Of a stretch of DNA of 64,000 bases, positions 1-9,332 are shown piece by piece. This DNA is from Bacteroidota bacterium. GTDB taxonomy: Bacteria; Bacteroidota; Bacteroidia; B-17B0; Aurantibacillaceae. Below the pieces are notes generated by a model that was not told the origin of the DNA, ran no database searches, and saw only the letters and a program-made list of their open reading frames with translations. Position numbers and translations under genes: made by a program. Numbering within the stretch: the first letter of the stretch is position 1; each line of letters starts with the position of its first letter. The stretch is from the NCBI GenBank assembly GCA_013697245.1, contig JACCXH010000067.1:1-64000 (forward strand), written 5' to 3'.

Positions 1-164
1 TTTGAGAAAACAAAGTTATATTTGTCATGAGAGAAAGTTTTTTTGTTGTGCAACTCAAAGATAATTTGAGATACTTAAATTCTTTCTCTTATTTTTTTTA
101 ATTATAAACGTTTAGGACGCTATTGATTTATAATTGTAATTTAATATCATAAAATATTCTTACT

Positions 165-467
165 ATGAACAGACTTCTTTTTTTTGTTGTATTTAGTTTG
201 ACCTTTGCTGTAAGCAACGCGCAAGATAAAATAAAATTAAAAACAGGCGATATTATTAAATCCCGCGTATTAAAAGTGTCGGGCACAGAGATAACGTATT
301 ATAAGATCTTTAAATTAAAAGATCCGAAATTAAAATTAAAGAAGGCTGATGTGGAATATATACAATACGAGAACGGAAAGATCGTTTATATGTCGGGCAA
401 GAATCCAACAATGAAACCTAAAAAATCTGGTACAACCAAAAAACCGGTAGTAAAAAAGAAAAAATAA
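165..467 (+). CDS. Small exported lysine-rich hypothetical protein
   Basis: I do not recognise a family. The 100-residue product opens with a clear signal peptide (hydrophobic residues 4-16, then SNAQ, cleavage after about residue 19), so it should be exported to the periplasm or beyond. The mature part is short, mixed beta-like and strongly basic, ending in a lysine-rich tail (KKPVVKKKK). The sequence from about residue 20 (KIKLKTGDIIKSRVLKV) resembles the short 'exported beta' proteins common in Bacteroidota that have no assigned role. It converges on the amidohydrolase gene with one base between the two stop codons. The ATG start is preceded by an AT-rich leader without a recognisable Shine-Dalgarno sequence, as is usual in this phylum. 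Confidence 0.7.
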   Translation: MNRLLFFVVFSLTFAVSNAQDKIKLKTGDIIKSRVLKVSGTEITYYKIFKLKDPKLKLKKADVEYIQYENGKIVYMSGKNPTMKPKKSGTTKKPVVKKKK

Positions 468-468
468 T

Positions 469-1677
469 TTAACTGTTCAACTCACTTAATGTAAGCTGGG
501 CCATCAGTCCAATTCCGATCTCCAGAGCACTTTCATCAATATTAAAAGTAGAGGTATGCACACCTGATGTAATGCCATTTGCTTTATTGCCAGTACCTAA
601 TCTAAAAAAACAACTTGGTACTTTTTGAGTGATGAATGCAAAATCTTCTGCCGTCATGCGTAAAGGCAATTCTTCTACATTGTTATTTCCTAAATAATTT
701 TGCGCAACACAAAAACAAGCATTTGTAAAATTTTCGTCATTCACTAAAAAAGGATATCCTTTTTCAACCCTTAAAACTGAGTCTACATTATATTTATCAG
801 ATACTTTTTTTACAATATTGTTTAATTGCTGATGTACACTTTCTCTCCATTTTTCATCCATCGTTCTAAATGTTCCGGCTATGTCTACTTTTTCGGGAAT
901 TACATTTGTAGCGCCTTTTCCTTCTATTTTACCAAATGCCAAAACGGTTGGAATATTTTCGCCGGCGGTTCCTTTTAAAGCACCCGGCAACATATATTGG
1001 TTATTTATTTCTAATATTATTTCAGAAGCGATTATTAATGGATTTATATACTCTGCCACCATGGCTGCATGCCCACCTTTACCATTTACCGTAATATACA
1101 GCTCATCTGTACTGGCCATATACATACCACTTTTAAAACCAACTTTACCAGTTTCCATGCTCGGAAAAACATGTAATGCAATGGCCTTGTCTACTTTTGG
1201 CTCTTCCAACACACCGGCTTGTATCATTAAGCTGGCTCCACCGGGCAATACTTCTTCACCGGGTTGAAACATGATCTTTACAGTACCTTCAAATTCATTT
1301 TTAAGATCGTTTAAAATAAATGCTGCACCTAAACTAATGGCAGAATGTACATCGTGTCCGCAGGCATGCATTACGCCCGGGTTTTCAGACTTGTAAGTAA
1401 CATTATTTTTTTCCTCGATTGGTAGTGCATCCATATCGGCACGCAAAAGAATTGTTTTTTTGCCGGAGTTCTTTCCTTTGATCAATGCAATGATCCCGGT
1501 TTCAACATGCCCTGTTGTAAACGAAATACCGGCTTCTGATAACTGTTTTTGAATGTATTTAGAGGTTTCAAATTCTTTAAAAGAGAGTTCGGGATGTTGA
1601 TGCAAATGCCTTCTTATCTCAAGAACTTTTGTGAAGTACTGTTTAGCAAGATCTTTTATTATAGCCGTAAGCGCCAT
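469..1677 (-). CDS. M20 family metallo-amidohydrolase
   Basis: This 402-residue protein is a complete member of the M20D/amidohydrolase family (N-acyl-L-amino-acid or hippurate hydrolase type), which removes acyl groups from amino acids in the cytoplasm using a two-metal centre. The metal-binding motif MHACGHDVH is present near residue 105, the acidic residues follow in GEEVLPGG near residue 140, the dimerisation 'lid' domain runs from about 190 to 305, and the last ligand is the histidine of SGVHTSTF near residue 370. The length is normal for the family. Its start codon overlaps the stop of the upstream TauE-like gene by one base (TAATG), which points to translational coupling within a three-gene minus-strand operon. 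The exact substrate cannot be deduced. Confidence 0.93.
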   Translation of the reverse strand: MALTAIIKDLAKQYFTKVLEIRRHLHQHPELSFKEFETSKYIQKQLSEAGISFTTGHVETGIIALIKGKNSGKKTILLRADMDALPIEEKNNVTYKSENPGVMHACGHDVHSAISLGAAFILNDLKNEFEGTVKIMFQPGEEVLPGGASLMIQAGVLEEPKVDKAIALHVFPSMETGKVGFKSGMYMASTDELYITVNGKGGHAAMVAEYINPLIIASEIILEINNQYMLPGALKGTAGENIPTVLAFGKIEGKGATNVIPEKVDIAGTFRTMDEKWRESVHQQLNNIVKKVSDKYNVDSVLRVEKGYPFLVNDENFTNACFCVAQNYLGNNNVEELPLRMTAEDFAFITQKVPSCFFRLGTGNKANGITSGVHTSTFNIDESALEIGIGLMAQLTLSELNS

Positions 1678-2042
1678 TATTTATTCCACAACATTTTTAC
1701 ACCAACCAATATCATTACAAGTGCAAATATTTGTTTTACAACTTTGGTATCTATTGCAATTGCGGTTTTGCTTCCAAAATAACTGCCAACAAAAAAAGTA
1801 ATAGCCATTATGGCCGCGAATTTAAAATCAATATGGCCTGCTTTATAATAATTGTAAACGCTTAATAAACCAATTGGTAATAAGAACATAAAAATAGCGG
1901 TACCCTGGGCTGTTTTTTGATCCATACTTAAAAGATAAACCAATACGGGCACTACAATTATGCCTCCGCCAATACCAACCAAACCACTTAAGAAACCGGC
2001 TACCAGGCCAACACATAAAAGAATGATAATTGTATTTGACAT
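1677..2042 (-). CDS. TauE/SafE (TSUP) family permease, short form
   Basis: The product is an integral membrane protein of the TSUP family, whose members are proposed to export sulfite, sulfonates or other small anions. About four hydrophobic segments are visible, and GLVAGFLSGLVGIGGGI near the N-terminus is the family signature loop. I chose the internal ATG at 2042 (MSNTIIILLCVG), giving 121 residues, because the longer frame from 2102 would add a polar stretch overlapping the upstream gene. Full TSUP proteins have about 250 residues and two repeats of four helices; this is a half-length version that presumably dimerises. It sits eight bases after the propeller/barrel gene and overlaps the amidohydrolase start by one base. 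Substrate unknown. Confidence 0.85.
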   Translation of the reverse strand: MSNTIIILLCVGLVAGFLSGLVGIGGGIIVVPVLVYLLSMDQKTAQGTAIFMFLLPIGLLSVYNYYKAGHIDFKFAAIMAITFFVGSYFGSKTAIAIDTKVVKQIFALVMILVGVKMLWNK

Positions 2043-2050
2043 ATAAAAAT

Positions 2051-5000
2051 TTAAAAATCTGTTGCTAAAGAAACACCAACTACCTTTTTTTGAACTTCCC
2101 AATTATCAATACCCCATCCAAAATCCAGCCTAACAAAATACCCCAGCAAACGCGATCTGAAACCAAAACCCATACCACCCACTAACGGGTTTTTTGGATT
2201 ATTTACCGTAACAATAATATTGCTTCCTTCGTATGGGTAAACATTCACGTTCTCTGTATTCTCTTTACTAAGCGGGTTCCAGCCTGTCCAAGCCATGCCT
2301 ACATCAGTAAATCCAATAACCTGGAAATTATTTAAGAAATCAGACCGTAAAGGATAATTAATAAAATAACGGACAATTGGTATACGTAATTCTGAATTGT
2401 AAACTACAAAATTGTTTCCGTTACGTATATTTTGTTTAAAGCCACGCATATTGGTAGCAATGGTTTGAAATCCATATTGCTCTGGTTTTACAATATTGAT
2501 GTTACTATTGAATGATGGATTTAGCCAATTATCAACGCCTCCTAAATAAAATATTAAACGATCTGTGCCTAATGAATTTCCACCGGCTAAACGATTACAC
2601 CAGGTTATCTGACGATGTACTTTTTGATAATGACGCGCATCAAAACCGGTGGTAATTAAATTTCTGTTCTTTGTGTCTTTTATTTGCCAATACTCGCCCC
2701 ATACTTTAAAACGGAAACCGTTCATGATATTTATCATCACACTACGGGTGTTATCAAAACAATATTCTGCTCTTACACCCGCCATATTTTGATATTGCGG
2801 TTTTAACGGTAAAGAAAAATCACCATTTGAAAGTGGCATGTACCTGTCATTTCTATATAACAAAGCACCACGCACAGAAGAAACCGGATTGAATGGATAT
2901 TTTATTTTATAACTTAATGAGTGTGTATTTACTTTTGCATAAAAATTCGAGATCAGATCGGGCGCAATTGCTACACGCGCGAAAGTTTGCCTGTCGAATA
3001 AGATCTGATGATCCCAACGTTTTTTACGTTGTTCCCAAGAGATCATAAACTCATTATCTAATGATGGGTTGATCCTGAAACCACCAGTAATACGCTGATC
3101 TTCGAAAAGATCGCTCACGGCAACTTTAGTTAGAAAATTAAAGCCAGGGTTTAAATACAATGGTGCGCCACCGCCAGTAAAGACTTGGTAATTATTGGCC
3201 AGAAATGAATTATCAAATTGTGTTACAACATAATCCGTATAAAATGATGTAAAATAATTTTTTTGGATCGGGAAATTAAAAAGGTTTGAGTTTGCTTTTT
3301 TTGTAGTGTCTTTTTTAATAGAATTGTTTACCGTTGCAGTAGCTGTTTTAGTGGCATTATTTTTTTCTCCGTCAAATTTATAATTATCAAAATCAATACC
3401 GTTGTTAGCAGGCTCGTCTTTTTTAGGAACAGAGATCGTCTCGGCCGGCCTTGGCTGCTGGTTCTCTGAAAGATCTACCAATACCGGGCGTGCAGAGATC
3501 TTTGCCCAGGTTTGCAATGGATCTTTTATGGTTATTTCATTCAGCTTACTAATTGGCGTAACCAACAACATGTTTTTTCCGTTAGCATAAATTACTTCTC
3601 CAATATGTGTGTTTTGATCATTAATATGGTGCTCTAAAATATTACGATCGAAATTTGTGATCGGTTTTGTTTTGAAAAAATAACGGTAATGCTCTGTTGT
3701 ATCTACAAAAGAAATAGTACTGTCAAACTCTGCAATGTAACGGTTATAGATCCCGTTCTTCTCGCTTAAATAACAAATATAATTGTTGTTATAAGCTTGT
3801 GGTTGCGTTTCATTCGTCTCAGGCGTATTGCTTATCCTTACCATTGCTTTGTTGGTGAAAGGATATTGCGCCATAAAGAGATCCATATTTTTATTTATTT
3901 TATAAAAATACTTAGCGTCATCGGTTGCTTTAATGGTATCATTAACACGGTTACTTTCAAAAACAATTTGTTTGTTGCCTTTTATAAATACAGGATTGTT
4001 ATCATCCCAAATATCATTCGTGAGCTGCTCAATACCACTGGTGTTTAATGCAAATACAAAAATATCGCTTTGGCCTTTGCCTTTTTTAACCGCACTTATT
4101 ACCAATTTTTTTCCATCGGGACTAAAAGAAAAACTATTTACTTTTTCGAAGCCGGGTAAATTGCGAATTACTTTTTCGTTGGTCTCAATATCAACAGTAT
4201 GAATAATTATCTGATCCTTTTTTTCATAGATCATAAAAATTGTTTTGCCGTTGGGATGCCATCCTAATAAAGGATAGTTGTAATCAGGCAACTGCAATAC
4301 CTTTGGCCCGAACTTCAGTAAACGCTTTTGTTTTTTTTCGCCGATGGTATTTAAATAAACACGGATCTGGCTCAACTCGGTTCGCGCATAAATAACCTGT
4401 TTACCATCCGGACTAACTTTTAACTGGTAATACTGGCGATAGGTTTTGTACTTTTTTAAAACACTGTTATTATTTATTGGCGACTTGCGAAGCGTATCTT
4501 TATTAATAAATAATCTTCGGTTGTATGCATCAGTAAAATCGTAGACCAAGTTTGAGAGCGAAACGCCAAGTACAAATAAAAATGCATTGTCGGGGCTGCG
4601 CGTAACTTTGGTCATGTACACTAAATTTGGAATTACTGCCTCACCATACGATTCAACAATATAACCCCATAAGGCGTGACCAGCGTAAACTGCTTCTTTG
4701 CCCTCTAAACGATTAAAGTGACTTAAGTGATCGTTCTTAATAGCATCGTAAGTATAATTATCGGTATAAGAAGTTGTACCTTCAGAAAGAAAACTAATTA
4801 AACCCTGCACATACCATGTTGGAAGGTTTAAGAGCGTGGAGTTACGCACCATTTCGCGGGCATTACCTCCAAATAAATATTGATTAACAAGGATCTGTGC
4901 TAAACCCGCTTTTATCTGAATATCCAGCTCGGCATGAGAACCATTAAAGAACACGCTCATTTTATTACCAATTATTTTGGTAACACCGCCAATGTTGGTT

Positions 5001-5335
5001 TGCTCGTCGGTACTTAAGCCTAAATTACTTTGTTTAAAGTCGTTTTGATTGTTGTAAACGATAATACTTATTTTATCTTCGAGTTGATAATCTAGTTTTT
5101 TTTCGAAAGCAGGTAAATAATTATTTACCGAAACAGAAACGTATTTGGAAATTTCTCCACCACCCTGGTATGAATAAACACGAAAACGATCGTAGTCATA
5201 ATAGGTCCAGTTAAAATTCTGATATTGGATCCTGTTCTTACCAAACTCCATTTGGTGCCCATAGTTAAATTGAGCTTTTAGCAGTACCGAAGAAAAAAGT
5301 ATAAAACAAATTATGTAACGTTTGATCAAATCCAT
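2051..5335 (-). CDS. Outer-membrane protein with TolB-like propeller and surface-antigen barrel
   Basis: A very large envelope protein of about 1094 residues. It starts with a signal peptide (MDLIKRYIICFILFSSVLLKAQ; the upstream in-frame ATG at 5350 would only add five residues). Residues about 45-195 resemble the gluzincin 'peptidase MA-like' fold, retaining the LPTWYVQGLISFLSEG helix but not the HExxH zinc motif. Residues about 290-560 contain PD40/TolB-type propeller blades (SPDGKQVIYAR, HPNGKTIFMIY, SPDGKKLVIS). From about 690 to the terminal phenylalanine there is an Omp85/surface-antigen style beta-barrel (GGMGFGFRSRLLGYFVRLDFGWG). The three-part build suggests a periplasm-facing module anchored by an outer-membrane barrel. 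It leads the operon with the TauE-like and amidohydrolase genes; a functional link is not evident. The domain calls are from motifs read by eye. Confidence 0.8.
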   Translation of the reverse strand: MDLIKRYIICFILFSSVLLKAQFNYGHQMEFGKNRIQYQNFNWTYYDYDRFRVYSYQGGGEISKYVSVSVNNYLPAFEKKLDYQLEDKISIIVYNNQNDFKQSNLGLSTDEQTNIGGVTKIIGNKMSVFFNGSHAELDIQIKAGLAQILVNQYLFGGNAREMVRNSTLLNLPTWYVQGLISFLSEGTTSYTDNYTYDAIKNDHLSHFNRLEGKEAVYAGHALWGYIVESYGEAVIPNLVYMTKVTRSPDNAFLFVLGVSLSNLVYDFTDAYNRRLFINKDTLRKSPINNNSVLKKYKTYRQYYQLKVSPDGKQVIYARTELSQIRVYLNTIGEKKQKRLLKFGPKVLQLPDYNYPLLGWHPNGKTIFMIYEKKDQIIIHTVDIETNEKVIRNLPGFEKVNSFSFSPDGKKLVISAVKKGKGQSDIFVFALNTSGIEQLTNDIWDDNNPVFIKGNKQIVFESNRVNDTIKATDDAKYFYKINKNMDLFMAQYPFTNKAMVRISNTPETNETQPQAYNNNYICYLSEKNGIYNRYIAEFDSTISFVDTTEHYRYFFKTKPITNFDRNILEHHINDQNTHIGEVIYANGKNMLLVTPISKLNEITIKDPLQTWAKISARPVLVDLSENQQPRPAETISVPKKDEPANNGIDFDNYKFDGEKNNATKTATATVNNSIKKDTTKKANSNLFNFPIQKNYFTSFYTDYVVTQFDNSFLANNYQVFTGGGAPLYLNPGFNFLTKVAVSDLFEDQRITGGFRINPSLDNEFMISWEQRKKRWDHQILFDRQTFARVAIAPDLISNFYAKVNTHSLSYKIKYPFNPVSSVRGALLYRNDRYMPLSNGDFSLPLKPQYQNMAGVRAEYCFDNTRSVMINIMNGFRFKVWGEYWQIKDTKNRNLITTGFDARHYQKVHRQITWCNRLAGGNSLGTDRLIFYLGGVDNWLNPSFNSNINIVKPEQYGFQTIATNMRGFKQNIRNGNNFVVYNSELRIPIVRYFINYPLRSDFLNNFQVIGFTDVGMAWTGWNPLSKENTENVNVYPYEGSNIIVTVNNPKNPLVGGMGFGFRSRLLGYFVRLDFGWGIDNWEVQKKVVGVSLATDF

Positions 5336-5403
5336 TGGCAAGAAGAACATTAAAGATACGGAATTTGTTCAAATTTATTGTGTAAACGGGTTAATAAATT
5401 AAC

Positions 5404-6624
5404 TTACTCTAACATTTTAAGATCGCCCACGGCATTGCCCGCTATACCTTTGATGGAGCCATGAAACTGCATAGTATTTAACAACACTTTATCTAATTGT
5501 TTTTCGCGCTCTTTCCAGATCTTTTCCATTTGGATTTTTTCTTTTATAATTCCTTCCCGTAAAGCTAAAAAACCTTCTCCAACTGCCTCTATATGTTGCC
5601 TGAACTCATTGGAGGTTAGGTAATTATAGAGCATTTGCATTTTATCGCCTTTGTTTTCCTGGCTTACAAGCGCTAAATTGATCTTTAACAAACCGTCGCG
5701 TAATAAGAACGAAAGTGCTTTTACATCATTAAAGCGACAGATCCATACCCCATCTTTAAAACCAAAATGATCCATATCCTTTGGCAGCACCTCAGTAACA
5801 ATTACAGCAATATCGGCCTGTTGGGCCCGCATATCTTTTTTTAATTTCTCTATCCACTCGTTGGTAAAAGCCTTGGTGCGCTTGCTTTCGTATATTATTC
5901 GTCCGCAAACATCACCATTATTATTTTTTACATGTTGCATGCAATCAGCGCCCTTAATGCCTTTGGCCACTTCTTCAATAGTATCGAAAGGAAAAGTGGT
6001 CCGTAATAATTCTTCCAGCGCCAGTTCCAACACCTCGCCCTGCAATTGCATACTGCCCTGTTCTGCCTTGCGGCGCATAACTTCCACAAGCTCGGCCTGG
6101 TCTGTCAGTTTTTTTTCAAGTTCTTTAATTTTAAGGTCCGAGCGCTCACTCTCCATTCTTTTAACCCTGTCCTCGATTTCCTTTTGGCGAATGGCCATTT
6201 GCTTTTCAAGATCAAGTTTTAAAGTTTCTTCGCGCTCTTTAATTTGTTTTTCCTTTTGTAAAAGTTCTAGTTCTTTAGCCTGACTGGCTTTAAGTTTTTC
6301 TGACTTTTCGGTTAATTCTTTGTTAAGCATTTCCATTTGCAAGGCCAATTCGGAGGCTGCTTTCTTAATGGCTTCCTGCTCCAGCTGGCTTTTGGCCAAA
6401 CGTAACTTATCAGCTATAATTTTTTCCTGGTTCTCTCCTATAGTTTTAATCACTTCTGCATCTTTTGCCAATTGTGCTTTTTCGGCCTCCAGTTTTTGTT
6501 GATCCTCGTTGTGTTTTTTAATATACCTCGCCTTGATCTCCTCTTCATATTTTTGCGATAGCGCTTTTTCTATAGCAAACTCATGTTTACAATTGGGGCA
6601 TATAATTGTTGAATTGTTGCTCAT
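5404..6624 (-). CDS. DUF2130 domain-containing coiled-coil protein
   Basis: The 406-residue protein matches the DUF2130 family. It begins with a short zinc-ribbon-like pair (CPNCKHEF, residues 9-16), continues as a long charged coiled coil (about 25-190, rich in E, K and Q heptads), and ends in the globular DUF2130 domain (about 195-370), which has a nuclease-like pattern with GRIIYESKRTKAFTNEW and a D...E/K arrangement reminiscent of PD-(D/E)XK folds. The molecular role is not established. Length is typical. It is divergently transcribed from the sixA-ppk run, separated by 75 bases. Confidence 0.88.
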   Translation of the reverse strand: MSNNSTIICPNCKHEFAIEKALSQKYEEEIKARYIKKHNEDQQKLEAEKAQLAKDAEVIKTIGENQEKIIADKLRLAKSQLEQEAIKKAASELALQMEMLNKELTEKSEKLKASQAKELELLQKEKQIKEREETLKLDLEKQMAIRQKEIEDRVKRMESERSDLKIKELEKKLTDQAELVEVMRRKAEQGSMQLQGEVLELALEELLRTTFPFDTIEEVAKGIKGADCMQHVKNNNGDVCGRIIYESKRTKAFTNEWIEKLKKDMRAQQADIAVIVTEVLPKDMDHFGFKDGVWICRFNDVKALSFLLRDGLLKINLALVSQENKGDKMQMLYNYLTSNEFRQHIEAVGEGFLALREGIIKEKIQMEKIWKEREKQLDKVLLNTMQFHGSIKGIAGNAVGDLKMLE

Positions 6625-6699
6625 AACAAAGTATGGTTTTATGTAAATTTACGCTTTATAGTTTTTTAATTTGTTTGTTTTTATTAAAACATTAATAAC

Positions 6700-7206
6700 A
6701 TGAAGGAACTGATTTTAATAAGGCATGCAAAAAGCGATTGGGGAAATGAATATTTGAAGGATATTGACAGGCATTTGAACGACAGAGGCTACGGCGATGC
6801 CTATCTTTTAAGTAATTGGTATTTTAAGAGCCACGGCATTCCAGATCTTATTCTTTCCAGCACTGCTACAAGGGCTTTAAACACCGCGCTTATTTTTGCC
6901 AGAACTTTTGATTTTAACATGAATGATTTTATACTTGAAAAAAACATGTACGAAAGTACAGCCGCCAAATTATTATCCATTATAAAAAAACAAAACGATA
7001 CCAAAAAAAAGATCATGCTATTTAGCCATAACCCGGGCATAACTAACCTTTCTAACGATCTATGTAAAGATGTTTTTTTTGACAATTTGCCAACCTGCGC
7101 TATTGTAAGCCTTAAATTTGAAACAAATTCGTGGAAAGATATTACTGAAAAAAATTCGAAATTAAACTATCATCAATTCCCTAAAGATCATAAAAATTCT
7201 AATTAA
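6700..7206 (+). CDS. sixA: SixA-type phosphohistidine phosphatase
   Basis: A 168-residue histidine phosphatase of the SixA subgroup. The catalytic RHA(K)S motif lies at the extreme N-terminus (LILIRHAKSDWG), and the second conserved histidine is in LFSHNPGIT near residue 109. SixA enzymes remove phosphate from phosphohistidine, for example on HPt or phosphotransferase proteins, in the cytoplasm. The gene is first in a plus-strand run; ppk1 starts 18 bases after its stop, which makes cotranscription likely. The family level is certain; the physiological substrate in this organism is unknown. Confidence 0.9.
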   Translation: MKELILIRHAKSDWGNEYLKDIDRHLNDRGYGDAYLLSNWYFKSHGIPDLILSSTATRALNTALIFARTFDFNMNDFILEKNMYESTAAKLLSIIKKQNDTKKKIMLFSHNPGITNLSNDLCKDVFFDNLPTCAIVSLKFETNSWKDITEKNSKLNYHQFPKDHKNSN

Positions 7207-7223
7207 CGTACTCAAAAAACAGG

Positions 7224-9332
7224 ATGAAGAAAAAAGAAGTTCCATTTATTAATCGTGAAATTAGCTGGCTTTCGTTTAACGAAAGAGTCTTACAGGAAGC
7301 TGCAGATACTACTACACCACTTATTGAACGCTTAAAATTTTTAGGCATCTTTAGTAATAACCGCGATGAATTTTATCGCGTGCGCGTTGCCACCGTGCGT
7401 CGTTTAGCAAAGCTTGGAAAAAAAGCCCTAGCCATTTATGATGAGGATCCTAAAGAATTATTAACGCGTTTACAACGTAAAGTAATTGAACAGCAAATAC
7501 GTTTTGAAAACATTTACCAGGAAATTTTAAAAGAACTGGCCATTAACGATGTTTTTATCATTAACGAAAAACAATTAACCCCGGCACAAGCAAGTTTTGT
7601 AAGGGATTATTTTCGCGAAGAGATCGTTTCTACCTTGTTCCCGGTAATGATAGATGATACAAAACCTTTTCCTTTCTTAAAAGATAAAGCAAGTTATCTT
7701 TATTTAAAACTGGAGTCGATCGTTAACAAACAAAAAAATAAATTTGCGATCATTGAAATTCCGTCTAAAATTATTTCACGTTTTGTTGTTTTACCAAAGC
7801 AGGGCAACAAACATTTTATTATGTTGTTGGATGATGCCATTCGTTTTAATACCGACCAGATCTTTGATGTGTTTGGATTTAGAACCGTTGAATCGTACAA
7901 CATTAAACTTACCCGCGATGCAGAGCTGGACATGGATAATGACGTAAGCAAAAGCATGATCGAAAAGATCTCTAAAAGCGTAAAAGCACGTAAACAGGGC
8001 TTACCGGTACGTTTTGTATATGATGCTGCCATGCCTAACGATATGTTACGCCACATTATGAAAAAACTTGGGATGGCAAAAAAAGATAATGCTATTCCCG
8101 GTGGACGTTATCATAATTTTAAAGACTTTATCAGTTTCCCCAAGCTTGGCGAAAAGTCGCTTACTTATAATAACCCACCATTATTGCAGCACAAGCATTT
8201 GATTAACAACCCACTTTCTACTTTACGAGCCATTAAAAGCCATGATATACTTTTACATTATCCATATCACACTTACAATCACATTATCACTTTATTGCGC
8301 GAAGCCTCTATCGACCCTATTGTTGAGACCATAAAAATTACTTTATACCGCGTGGCAGATTCATCAAAAATTGCCAATGCCTTAATAAATGCTGTTAAAA
8401 ATGGCAAAAAAGTTACCGTAGTAGTTGAATTACAGGCGCGTTTTGACGAAGAAAATAATATTTACTGGGCAAATAAATTACAGGAAGAAGGAGCAAAAGT
8501 AATTTATGGCGTGCAGGGCTTAAAGGTGCATTCTAAATTGTTTTTAATAACTACCCGCGAAGGCGGAAAAGAAGTAAAATATGCGCATGTTGGTACCGGT
8601 AACTTTAACGAAACCACGGCTAGGGTGTATACCGATTTTTCGTTACTCACCTGTAATAAACTTATCGCAGACGACCTCAGTAAAATATTTGATTTTTACG
8701 AGAACAACTTTAAAGTATACAACTTTAAAACACTGGTAGTAGCGCCATTTTATATGCGTAAAGTATTTCTTGATCTGATACAGAAAGAAATTCAAAATGC
8801 TAAAAGTAAAAAGCCGGCTGCCATTACTTTAAAAATGAATAGTCTGGTAGATAAAGAAATGATCGAAAAACTTTACGAAGCAAGTAAAGCAGGCGTTCAT
8901 GTTACCTTAATCATAAGAGGAGCTTGTTCATTAGTGACAGATTTTGAAGGCTGGAGCGACAACATTAAAGCTTATAGTATTGTAGATAAATATTTGGAAC
9001 ACACCCGCGTTTTTATTTTTCACGATAATGGAAATGAAAAAATATTTATTTCATCCGCAGATTGGATGAGCCGTAACCTGGACAGCAGAAGCGAAGTAGC
9101 GGTGCCAATATTTGACGAAGGTATTCGCGCGCAATTAAAAGAGATCATCCGCATTCAACTATCCGGCAATACCAAAGTGCGTATCATTGACCGTAAACAA
9201 GAGAACTTTTATAAAAAAGCTAAACCGGGCGAGAAAAAAGTAAGGGCCCAGGATGAAGTGTATTCTTATTTAAAGAACGACAATGACAAATTTTTGAATA
9301 TAAATAAAACAAAAAAAATAATTTATAACTAA
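7224..9332 (+). CDS. ppk1: Polyphosphate kinase 1
   Basis: This 702-residue enzyme reversibly transfers the terminal phosphate of ATP to inorganic polyphosphate. The four-domain layout is intact: N-terminal helical domain opening with FINREISWLSFNERVLQEA, head domain with FPFLKDKASYLYLKLES, and two phospholipase-D-like catalytic domains. The autophosphorylated histidine motif is VHSKLFL/KYAHVGTGNFNETTAR near residues 430-470, followed by the second catalytic motif (FISSADWMSRNLDSRSEVAVP) near 610. Length matches the family. Its TAA overlaps the ATG of the following Ppx/GppA gene (TAATG), a classic translational coupling of polyphosphate synthesis and breakdown. Confidence 0.97.
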   Translation: MKKKEVPFINREISWLSFNERVLQEAADTTTPLIERLKFLGIFSNNRDEFYRVRVATVRRLAKLGKKALAIYDEDPKELLTRLQRKVIEQQIRFENIYQEILKELAINDVFIINEKQLTPAQASFVRDYFREEIVSTLFPVMIDDTKPFPFLKDKASYLYLKLESIVNKQKNKFAIIEIPSKIISRFVVLPKQGNKHFIMLLDDAIRFNTDQIFDVFGFRTVESYNIKLTRDAELDMDNDVSKSMIEKISKSVKARKQGLPVRFVYDAAMPNDMLRHIMKKLGMAKKDNAIPGGRYHNFKDFISFPKLGEKSLTYNNPPLLQHKHLINNPLSTLRAIKSHDILLHYPYHTYNHIITLLREASIDPIVETIKITLYRVADSSKIANALINAVKNGKKVTVVVELQARFDEENNIYWANKLQEEGAKVIYGVQGLKVHSKLFLITTREGGKEVKYAHVGTGNFNETTARVYTDFSLLTCNKLIADDLSKIFDFYENNFKVYNFKTLVVAPFYMRKVFLDLIQKEIQNAKSKKPAAITLKMNSLVDKEMIEKLYEASKAGVHVTLIIRGACSLVTDFEGWSDNIKAYSIVDKYLEHTRVFIFHDNGNEKIFISSADWMSRNLDSRSEVAVPIFDEGIRAQLKEIIRIQLSGNTKVRIIDRKQENFYKKAKPGEKKVRAQDEVYSYLKNDNDKFLNINKTKKIIYN

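Noticed and set aside
1-164. TATATTTG (17-24) as a promoter for the first small gene.
   Set aside because: It is 140 bases from the start codon with no -33 element at proper spacing; the octamer is frequent in such AT-rich DNA.
2043-2102. Upstream extension of the TauE-like permease to 2102.
   Set aside because: It overlaps the upstream gene's 3' end and would put a polar segment before the first membrane helix; ATG at 2042 fits better.
3402-4202. Short plus-strand frames inside the propeller/barrel gene.
   Set aside because: Antisense shadows without recognisable features.
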